A stretch of 64,000 bases of DNA from Siderastrea siderea. Lineage: Eukaryota > Cnidaria > Anthozoa > Scleractinia > Rhizangiidae. The notes below the pieces were generated by a model. The model ran no database searches, was not told the origin of the DNA, and was given only the letters and a program-made list of their open reading frames with translations. The translations under genes were made by a program, and so were the position numbers. The stretch is from assembly GCA_964030785.1 (NCBI GenBank), contig OZ034966.1, positions 1,434,501 to 1,498,500 on the forward strand, in the 5' to 3' direction. The stretch's first letter is position 1; every line of letters starts with the position of its first letter. Below, in pieces: positions 56,940-64,000 of the stretch.

Positions 56940-59900
56940 TCCGCAGACTAGTAGAAATTCCGTTTTGGCTAGTAAGTCGTGCGCTTTCACTAGCCATTTT
57001 GGCTAATGAAAATTTCAAAGCACTAAAGCACCGGATGGAAACCAAACTAAATATTGCTTCTGGTGATTGGATCCCAAAAGCAAATTGAGTGAGCAGAATT
57101 TTAAAACTTATTCTGTAGACGGATATCATAATGTTCGTATGATACTTGTTTTGTCCTCAACGTTTTTCCCTACTAATTCTCGTCTCAGATGGCAACGTTT
57201 TCTCCGTCACTTCTACGTTCGAACAAAATTAGCCGTCTTCAGAACGTTTCACCATACGTTTCCTTGAAAGGTTCAGTAGTGCGTTCATATGATACTTGTC
57301 TACACGTTAGTAGGTTCACACAATTCTTTAATCTTCTGTTATCAACCTTTTTTACATTAATTGCTACGTTCGTACAATAGTTTCTCTTCCCAGCATTTCT
57401 CTCTATGTAACGTCTTCACAACGTTTCTCCGTACGTAGGTAGGTTCGTCGATTTATTAGTCTAGCCTTCTCAACGTTTCTTTGTACGTTAGCACGTTCGC
57501 ACGACAATGTTCTGCACTTCCTAACGTTTTCAGTGTGTTAGTACATTCGTACGATAAGTCAATACTGCTTAGCGTTTCTCTGTACGTTAGTAAGTTTATC
57601 CATACATTTGTGCGATTTTAGTTGCCTCATTTAGTTCATTTACATTTCTTCATAATTTATTGTCCCACTGTATTAGTTCAGTCTGTCCGTTCGGCGTTCT
57701 TCCGTATGTCACACACGTTCTTAGTGTATGGAATTAGTTTTGCCTGATAACGTTTCTCCGAAGTTAGTAGTTGCATATTTTGTTAGTCTCTGTATCTTGG
57801 TACGTTGGCAGCATTTCTCCCTACTGTAGTGCATTTCCAACCGACATGTTTGATGACTTATCAACGTTTCTCCGTACCTTTGTCTTCCCAATGTTTCTCC
57901 GTACAATGACATGCTAATATAGTTATTCGTCATAATCTGACCGAAACAGAAAAGAGAGGCGTGAACTACATCGCGCCTGGGAACTTGCCCTGAAGGCACA
58001 TAGTACTTTGTATTCTGCGTGTGAGGATCTTTAACGGTTGGAAAGAATAGTCAACAAGTTCTTCACTTTTGAGATTACATAGAGGCATGTTTACAGTACT
58101 TAACTTGGCTAAAAATTAGACATATTGAACACAGTATAAGATTATGCAAAAAAAGTCTGGCTAGTGAAAATTTATTTTGGCTGTGAAGTCAAACCTCTCA
58201 CTAGCCACTTGGCTACTAAGCTGAAAAGTTAGTCTCGAGCTCTGAATTGCATACCAGTGACAGAAGCTTCTGGGGTAGTACCCCAGGGATATCTCTTGAT
58301 CGGCAGCCGTGAGTGTTTCATAAAAGCTTGAGAATTTTGAGGATTTTTCTAAGGTATTGTAAAGTTGCGCTAGTAGAGCAGTTTGAAGAGAATTCACACC
58401 GAGAAAACCTAGTGTTACACCCGTGTGTCTTGGTCTAGAAAAGCAGTTTCCACCATCCTTCGACTCATAACATGGTGGGATCATAAATGCTTGTGTGGCA
58501 AGCCTACACTGACAAGGGTTGGAAGACCGAAAAAAGGTTGTACAGGCATTCTAGAAAGACATAACAGCACGACCTAAGAAACTGTATCAATGTACCCTCA
58601 AGCAAAGTTATGCCAGTGTTAGTTATACATTTGTTGTGTGCGTTTCTTTTAGATTTCTGATGATTCGGTTGGAGAGCAACAAAGGTCTGTAGCCAAATAT
58701 CTGGCAGAATTTTTTTTAATTGTCATTTCCTTCCCCTGCGATGTGCAAACGTGTAACAAGTGTTAATTGTTTATACTCGCCTTACTTGCTTAGCATTCTT
58801 TTAGTGAGAGCTACTATTCCAATCGCAATTCGAGCATGTCGTCTGCAAAACCACCTGTTTCTTTAAGTAGTAGTAGTTGTTGTTGTTGTTTGATTTTTGT
58901 TCATTCATTATTGTATTTGGGGAAGGTAACTCTTGTCACCACTACAAGGATGTTAGTCGAAGGATTCATTCTCCCAGCCTTCAAAATAATGTGCATTTAT
59001 GCTGAACTCGGTTTACCTTATAACAGTTTAGGCTGGGAACAAACTCACGGCTAACTAAAGCCAAATCGCTGGCTGTTTTAAAGGACATCTAGATAATTCG
59101 TTAGCGTTTTAGTTTGTATCTTATTATTTTGTTTTAGTTACTAATTGCTTATTATTTTTTGTGTAATCCTAATTTTCTTGTGTTTCGTTTACTGTCCTGT
59201 TAACAGGAGTGAACTAGACGACTTTCAAGGATATGGATTTGTTGTCTGTGGAAAAGAGAATAGCACTGGTAGGTTCTTAGTTGTAGTATTAGATCTAATA
59301 ATGAGAGCACCCCGTAAGGTTCTTTGTTTCAAGTTATTATTTATTATCATTATTGCTTTATACTTACCTGTGACGTGCTGTTTGACAGTACCATAGGAAG
59401 CAATATTGCTAAATTCCTTCCTCTTTCTCCGGTTTCCCATCAGCTGCATCATCGTCCACGAAATAGGATCATAATTTCTTAAAATGAACGTTGTCTTCGT
59501 TTCTTTAAGTATAAAAAGTGAGCAATGGGGTACGCAACAAAGAAAGGGGTAGGATACGGAAACAAGGCGTATGGGAATGGGAAATTCGGACATCCCTGCC
59601 CCCCCCCCCCCTTCTCCTGCTCCCTCTCCTCCCCTCTCACTTATTCTCACCCTGCCGGTTTGACAATTAAATTGCGCGCGTTTTCGTTGACTCTCGTGCG
59701 CTCTCAAGGACTTGAGAACTCTTTAAGCCTCAAAAGCTTTCGCTCTCGTCTCTCGTCTTAACCGACAGTCAGGTAACTTCCCATTCTCTCTCCCCAGATC
59801 CTTCCGTTCTACAAAAAATAGAGGAAGCTCTTGGGAATGACAATCTTTCCGATGCAGTCTTTGATCAGCTATTGATTTGCCTCAAGGAGGAATGGATGGA

Positions 59901-60828
59901 GTAAGATTCTTCATTGGTTTAAATCCAACATTTCTTTTTTAGGTTTCTAGTTCACCCTATCAGGAGTAGACTACTTTGTTTTGGTATTTATTTCGGCTAA
60001 TTGTCTGGTGAAACAAAACGTTTTAAGAAAGTTTAGGAGCAAGGAGGTCTGACCCACATCCTTTGTTTCTCGTATTCTAATCAAGGGCGTCAGACGCTCT
60101 GTAATTCTGATAGAAGTGAACGTCTGACATTTAATAGCAGTTTCGTCACGGGGTCTTTGTTATGTGGTCGTGACTTTTTAGGCTATGGATTTTAGGTGTG
60201 ACTTCTAAGCTGACAGCCATTGAGCAGCAGGAAATGTTCAAAATGTTGTCGAACTGTAATTATATGTGTTCGTCAAAACGAAGTCTTGAGTCCTTTTGTT
60301 GTCAGTTTTTAGCGTCGAAAGTCTTGGAAATGAAAAGCTCTAGGCCTGTACGTAGAACGATTTGCTAACTTTCTCCATTTTTTGTTTCGTTTCGTCGACA
60401 GCAAAGTCAAGGTTATTTTCAAGTTCGCCCGGTCAGGCCCCAGCACCAGTGAAGATAAAGAAAAGTAAGCTTGTTCGTATGCCTTGTATGTTAATACTAC
60501 TCGCATGCGGTTGACTCCGCCCAGTTTTGTTGAACACAGCTGCAGTGAGATTTGCGTACGCAAGACTTTGCTCAAAATAAGTGGCATATGATAAATTCTT
60601 GGTTTGCGCTTGGTTCGATTTCGGACCAGGCCTTGTGATTTAGCTCTTCTGTTGAGTTATATACAATCTCATGAAGTTAATTAGTGTTGTTGTCTTCATC
60701 TTTACAGGCTTCTTCAAATTCTCGGTGCCAAACCGGAAGATGAGATTGTCCTCAAATTTTGGATGACAGGACTCAACAAACAGTATCGATCTCATTTGCT
60801 GACATGCAGTAGCGCGGGCTCAACGTAG
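39242..60828 (+). CDS. FLCN: folliculin
   Basis: Twenty-one coding exons join in frame to 546 residues (human 579): 39242-39310, 41039-41115, 46634-46718, 47160-47293, 49041-49163, 50115-50180, 50585-50621, 51250-51340, 51997-52064, 52616-52708, 52801-52852, 53413-53451, 55013-55059, 55472-55585, 56317-56370, 56703-56813, 58653-58684, 59207-59268, 59798-59900, 60402-60464, 60708-60828. Folliculin, with FNIP partners, is a GAP for RagC/D at the lysosome and acts in mTORC1-TFEB and AMPK signalling. The start [42 protein letters not shown] and KFWMTGLNK match human FLCN. The catalytic Arg (human R164) is conserved at residue 158. The fold is a longin domain followed by DENN; the low-complexity N-terminal insert is shorter than in human. 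Introns are rich in transposons. First AATAAA after the stop is near 62071. Confidence 0.97.
40187..40474. mobile_element. 288-bp MITE with 11-bp TSD
   Basis: Termini GCAGTGACTATA and TATAGCCACTGC are inverted, each with nearby TGCCCGGC. They are flanked by a perfect 11-bp duplication ATAAAAAATAG (40176-40186, 40475-40485). Probably Mutator-like given the duplication length. FLCN intron 1. Confidence 0.7.
40590..41029 (+). mobile_element. LINE (CR1/L2-like) 3' end
   Basis: A 5'-truncated copy codes the last residues of a LINE ORF2 ([25 protein letters not shown]) and stops at TAG near 40780. A 3' UTR follows with AATAAAG and an ACCT-repeat tail. The tail ends 8-10 bases before the FLCN exon 2 acceptor. 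Confidence 0.8.
41039..41115 (+). CDS. FLCN: FLCN exon 2, overlapped by a minisatellite
   Basis: Phase 0 in, phase 2 out. It codes [11 protein letters not shown] and the ECGAC pair (human CEGC). Its last 38 nt and GTATGT donor are the first unit of the 78-bp tandem array. Its acceptor directly follows the tail of a LINE fragment. Confidence 0.88.
41078..41622 (+). repeat. 78-bp minisatellite, seven units, overlapping FLCN exon 2
   Basis: Units start at about 41078, 41156, 41234, 41313, 41391, 41469 and 41547. Each has the exon segment TGTACATCTGCCTCAGAG to ATCAAGGG plus the donor GTATGTACAG and ~40 intronic bases. The first unit is FLCN coding sequence. Donor variants are GTATGT or GTGTGT, lost in unit 7. 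Confidence 0.95.
41934..43484 (+). mobile_element. CAGGGCTCGAGACTAAC element, copy 1, with internal satellite
   Basis: Imperfect ~17-bp termini (CAGGGCTCGAGACTAAC; the right end is its inverse with one change) are flanked by TAGAC (41929-41933, 43485-43489). ACTAGCC motifs repeat in both subterminal zones. About 42285-43260 is a degenerate ~50-bp satellite built on CGTACGGAGAAACGTTGAGAA. It interrupts the left arm of the TTAA element; the intact right arm confirms the empty site. Non-coding. Confidence 0.85.
43985..44350. repeat. palindromic insertion in left arm of TTAA element
   Basis: CCAAAATTTTCATTGCTGCA at the left is inverted at the right end. Inner arms around ACACAAATATGTAGAATAC also pair. 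The segment is absent from the other arm of the host element, so it was inserted later. Confidence 0.65.
44660..45075 (+). pseudogene. possible cargo-gene remnant inside TTAA element
   Basis: An ATG at 44660 opens a lysine-rich frame ([19 protein letters not shown]) that soon stops. Later segments in other frames ([39 protein letters not shown]) look protein-like, and an AATAAA follows near 45069. The function was not recognised and the reading is tentative. Confidence 0.3.
46634..50621 (+). CDS. FLCN: FLCN exons 3-7, longin domain
   Basis: Exons 46634-46718, 47160-47293, 49041-49163, 50115-50180 and 50585-50621. They code the longin core, including the zinc-like C-E-V-C-P-G segment, the catalytic Arg in [17 protein letters not shown] and ELIDELQ. 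Confidence 0.95.
47376..48570. mobile_element. CCTTCTGACAGGGTGC-terminated DNA element
   Basis: 16-bp perfect inverted termini at 47376-47391 and 48555-48570. The subterminal zones carry many ATTGTGCGGG units. No transposase is seen and no clear target duplication, though GACAGG occurs near both ends. FLCN intron 4. Confidence 0.65.
51250..53451 (+). CDS. FLCN: FLCN exons 8-12, inter-domain region
   Basis: Exons 51250-51340, 51997-52064, 52616-52708, 52801-52852 and 53413-53451. Exon 9 was placed after the CTTAG at 51996 because only that acceptor keeps the frame and gives QRGGN aligned with human QRNGN. Exon 10 ([17 protein letters not shown]) ends at a GC donor. Exons 11-12 code the acidic linker. 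Confidence 0.85.
52979..53143. repeat. AAT and GAA trinucleotide microsatellites
   Basis: About 110 bp of AAT units turn abruptly into about 15 GAA units. Poly-Tyr/Ile/Ser frames across them are artefacts. FLCN intron 11. Confidence 0.95.
54624..54737. mobile_element. short palindromic MITE
   Basis: ACAATTATTCTAC at the left is inverted as GTAGAATAATTGT at the right. Inside, GGATAT/ATATCC and TTGGTTAT/ATAACCAA pair around a GCGCTACGCGCC centre. FLCN intron 12. Confidence 0.75.
55013..60828 (+). CDS. FLCN: FLCN exons 13-21, DENN-like C-terminal domain
   Basis: Nine exons from PVFKSLRH to the TAG at 60826-60828. Landmarks are [19 protein letters not shown] (exon 16), CLKEEWMD (exon 19), KVKVIFKF (exon 20) and [15 protein letters not shown] (exon 21). 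This region binds FNIP in the human protein. Confidence 0.95.
55604..55690. repeat. GACT microsatellite
   Basis: About 20 GACT units in FLCN intron 14, 18 bases after the exon 14 donor. Confidence 0.95.
55725..55949. mobile_element. 225-bp palindromic repeat with GACGTTTCGAGC core
   Basis: ACAAAATTTTGG plus TTATCAACT...GTTGATAAGGTAAATTGGCC at the left are inverted at the right. Both halves carry GCTGACGTTTCGAGC-type sequence, as in 3' regions of Penelope-like or related retroelements. Looks like two tails joined head to head. Confidence 0.6.
56910..58244 (-). mobile_element. CAGGGCTCGAGACTAAC element, copy 2, inverted
   Basis: Same family as 41934-43484 in the opposite orientation, flanked by AATTG (56905-56909, 58245-58249). 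It keeps the ACTAGCC subterminal motifs and the ~50-bp satellite (here as AACGTTTCTCCGTACG, about 57130-57930). FLCN intron 16. Confidence 0.85.
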
Positions 60829-62675
60829 TGATTGAATCTAAGGGACTCAATATGGATCTCTCCTGTTTCCCTCCTCTACATTAACTCCCTGCTATCATCT
60901 GCTTTCAGCGGAACATCATTGAAGGATATCCTCAGCGCCATCTTGCTCAAAAATTATGCATTACACCCACATATGCGCATTGTTTCCTCAGTAACGAGTG
61001 TAGCACGCAGGCTTACAGCATTAGACGTATCAACCATAGGCTTCTACAGCTGGCTGAAGAGTCCACAATGGATTACAGCTTTCATGTTTACCTCTACGTC
61101 AAGTATGCGTATAGTCCTATGAAATCATCATCATCATCGACGCAACAGAAAGCAAATTTATGATACGCGTCCTCAATTGCTTGCTTTTGGATTCAGATGA
61201 TCTAGAGAGGAAGCATTTTCTTAGAAGAAAAAAAAGTAAAGAAAGGACAGGAAAAACTTAAAGCTAGTAATAGGGCACCAGAAAAAAGTTTGCCGCGATA
61301 TAATTATTCGGCAGCTTCATTTTCACAAGGCTTCAGAATGAAATTAGTTTATCAAGAATGAACCCTTATACCATCTGTGTTTATTCGTGGTTGGACTGAT
61401 TCCCCCGCCCCCGTGGGCCTTCGTCGCAAGCTAGTTTCGGTTGAACCGTGAGAACACGAATATGCTCAGTTAGGGGTCAATTACATGGCGCAATGTTTAA
61501 AACTGGGCGGGAAACGTTTGTAGGGAAGGGTTTTACAATCACAACTCAAGCGGTGCGCATGCCCAAGTGCATATTTCAGCCCGGGCTTAAATTTGAATGC
61601 GATTTCGTGAGGTTTTTCAACCCGTGCGTAAACTCTCTTAATGTAATCGCAAACGTCTTTTTAAGAAGATTTGTTCAGGAAGCGGAACTGAAGTAATCGG
61701 CCACTTAGTCAACTACATGCTAATGATATCTCGAGATCGATAGGTAGATAACAATACGGAATATGTACTTTACAAGACGTCGATTCAACTGGACTAATAT
61801 AGCATGCACCTCTTCATAAACAGCTAGAGAAGAGGTGTGTAATTTGTATGAACACCTTAAAATGACAGTCTGCAAACCGGAAGACTGACTAACGTAGTTC
61901 GCCGCAACAAATCATATGCAAGCATCTCTATCTCGCGAGGAGTTTATTTATCACTGACTCGGACGGAGGCTACCCCTCTCAAACTCCCTCCCCCTTTACG
62001 CCCATATGTACAGCTCCTACACAGAAATTTTTATATATCCTTTAATTAAGGCTTAGTTTTAGGGAATGCTAATAAAGTTTTTATGGAAACAACTGACCCT
62101 GTAGTCTAATCGTTTTGTCACTAGGTATAAATCACATGATATCTACCCTGGAAAGGGTGAGACCTGGTGACTCTAGAAGGTCATGAAAGAAATGTTAAAT
62201 ACTCTCTCCTAAGGTATACGTGAAGACGAGAAAAGGTGCAACAAATGAAAACAATTAAAATATATATGTTTATTAAGTAACTGTACGAGCAGCAGAATAC
62301 AAAAAGCCGCTTTATACATAACGTAACTGTTTTTTAGATTCCTTAAACTTTCTTTTTCTCAGAATGGGTTGAAATCGACGGCCATGAAGCTGATTAGTTA
62401 AGGGTGTGCACTGTAGGTCTCATTATGCAGTTTGAAGGCCAGTCATTCGTAACTTTTATTGCAACCAGTTTCTTGTCCCTCAGACTGACTCTTGCACATG
62501 TGTTTAACCTTAAATGGGTTCCTCGGTTCTCTTTTTTCCTCTTCGGCTCGATTAGTGATAGGAAACATACATTATAACTTGAAGAAATATATGGAGCACT
62601 ACACAAGGAATTGCAGCGTGTTTATCCGTACCCACTGCAAATCTCTTGCTCTAACTACGTATACTGTAGCAACCA
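60829..62675 (+). other. probable FLCN 3' UTR and downstream flank
   Basis: No convincing coding frame on either strand. The first canonical AATAAA is at about 62071, with a T-rich stretch after it. Weaker signals could be used earlier. Confidence 0.4.
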
Positions 62676-62822
62676 GCCTAGTCCCTAGGCTTTCTCTCTT
62701 GCCCCCTAGTCCACGCAAAGTGTAGGAAGGGGTGGAGAGAGTCTCTCTCGGTGACGTCACGGCACACGGTCCAGGCCTAGGGCGAGGCACACGGTCCAGC
62801 CGAGAACGCCTAGGGACAAGGC
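62676..62822. mobile_element. small MITE with GCCTWGTCCCTAGGC termini
   Basis: GCCTAGTCCCTAGGC at 62676-62690 and its near-inverse at 62808-62822. If the ends extend to CAG/CTG, the flanks TGTAGCAAC and TGCAGCAAC form an imperfect 9-bp duplication. An internal ACACGGTCCAG motif is repeated. Confidence 0.6.
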
Positions 62823-63310
62823 TGTGCAGCAACGATTTCAGGTGTGAACATTGATGCATCGTGTGTTTGGAGGAGTATGTCTGAGTGGCAACTCTTTCTC
62901 GGCCAGAGATACAAGCAACTACATATACAATATATTTGCAAATAAAAAAGAACAGTATTGTTCAACATTCAACTTGTCTCTTTTTACCATAGCCTTGGCA
63001 AAGTCACAGTTCTTATCAATTTATTTTCTTAACGTTTGTAGTACTGTCATGCAGTAGACAAGAGGAAGCGTGCTCCATATTGTTCCTGTGTTATTATTCT
63101 TCACAGACAGGAATCACTTCCACGTTCACCATCACTTTACACAAGTCCCTCCCAGAGTGATTCTTCCTGGCAGCAGTGCTCTGGATTGGACCTGTTGGAT
63201 TAAATTAAGAACATGCTGTGCACGATAAGTTCACTTTCAAATTAATAGAGTCGAATATGATCAAAACCATTCCATGCACGAAGGGTCAGCAGTCCGCTCG
63301 ACGTACAGCG

Positions 63311-63505
63311 TAAAGGCCCGTTTACACAGGCGATTTTTGTCGCGCAACTCAATGCAATTTTTGTCGCGCCGAAGTTGCAACTTCAATATCGCGCGTGTAA
63401 ACCAGCTGCGATTTCAGCGCGATTTTATCGCCGCGATATCGCAGGAGTTTCGAACCTGTTCGAAACCTGATGCGATTTTGCTGCGATTTTTGATTAAAAT
63501 GTGAC
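63311..63505. repeat. GGCCCGTTTACAC interspersed repeat fragment
   Basis: Starts AAGGCCCGTTTACAC and continues with several GCGATTTT and TTGTCGCG motifs, a pattern of a dispersed MITE family. Only one end is recognisable. GTGTAAACC occurs inverted inside. Confidence 0.5.
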
Positions 63506-63835
63506 AATCATGAATCAAAAGGTACCCCTCAGGAGGTTTTGTCGCTCGCAATTTGTACAGCCATGAGCGTAAACAAGGACAAAAAACGTACTAAAACAAC
63601 AAAAAGCAACTTCCTCCTCGTCATCCATGCTTTTTAAGCTTATTTACATTTGCCGAGGTCTTTGCCGAGTTGTAAACCAACCAAAGAATTGTCTAATGGC
63701 AGTACCGTTAGATTTTGTAAAACCTCTCTATCTACGAATTCAAATAACTAAATATTTTCTTTCTTTTTGGAGATGAAAATTGGAGTCACTCCAGTTCAGT
63801 CACTCCAGTTCAGTTCGAGGTCTTTGCCGAGTTGT

Positions 63836-63925
63836 AAAACGAAACAAAACAAAATTGAAACAAAACAAAACGAGATTGAAGCAAAACGAAACAAAATGAA
63901 AAAAACTCAAACCAAAACAAAACGT
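63836..63925. repeat. AAAACGAAAC low-complexity repeat
   Basis: Degenerate A-rich decamers and hexamers. Just upstream, GAGGTCTTTGCCGAGTTGTAAA at about 63816 duplicates the copy at about 63655. Confidence 0.8.
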
Positions 63926-64000
63926 GTGCGCCTGCGCTGTAGCGAAACTGCTGCTCAAAGTTAACGTGTTTTGTAAATCGCACGTGATCGCACGATAAAT

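Overview
The window is animal nuclear DNA, AT-rich and full of introns and transposons. It most likely comes from an anthozoan cnidarian, probably a stony coral. The reasons are split genes with GT-AG introns, metazoan extracellular modules (CCP/sushi, vWA, trypsin, Kazal, Kunitz, NTR), a folliculin orthologue with 21 coding exons, and repeat families of the kind common in corals. The species cannot be named from the sequence alone.

Left third (about 1-25 kb): two multidomain genes stand head to head. On the minus strand, from the ATG at 13489 to beyond the left edge, lies a complement factor B/C2-like zymogen: signal peptide, five CCP modules, vWA, then trypsin. The catalytic-His exon is at 1276-1399 and the rest of the protease lies outside the window. 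About 0.93 kb away, on the plus strand (14424-24914), starts an apparently complete 825-residue secreted protein: signal peptide, CCP x4, a tandem Tudor/SH3-like segment, CCP x2, follistatin/Kazal, Kunitz x2, NTR. The two start codons face each other across one short spacer. A complement-type protease and a protein that looks like a protease-inhibitor or complement-binding scaffold could therefore share a promoter. The factor B-like gene also has two homologous, same-phase exons for the end of the vWA domain, 55 bases apart, which looks like a mutually exclusive exon pair.

Middle (about 25-39 kb): no host gene was found. The region is a nested stack of mobile elements whose order can be read from target-site duplications. 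A GGGATTTTTAG-rich repeat was entered by an hAT-like element (8-bp duplication). That element was entered at its left edge by a 3-kb Mutator-like element (9-bp duplication) and internally by a 3'-end fragment of a Penelope-like element (14-bp duplication). To the right, a 6.3-kb BEL/Pao LTR retrotransposon (5-bp duplication) inserted into the same base repeat. Its LTRs differ at one position, but its reading frame carries one frameshift and one stop.

Right part (about 39-61 kb): the complete coding region of folliculin (FLCN, 546 residues, plus strand) is spread over 21 exons. Its introns hold many elements: a truncated LINE whose tail touches the exon 2 acceptor, a 78-bp minisatellite that copies the end of exon 2 with its splice donor, a 4.8-kb TTAA-flanked element with arms of about 0.8 kb, two inverted copies of a TIR element filled with a ~50-bp satellite, and several MITEs. 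One FLCN intron has a GC donor. The last 3 kb (60829-64000) hold the probable FLCN 3' UTR, two small MITE-like repeats and low-complexity sequence.

Exon boundaries were set by hand from splice dinucleotides, reading phase and domain similarity. No transcript evidence was available.
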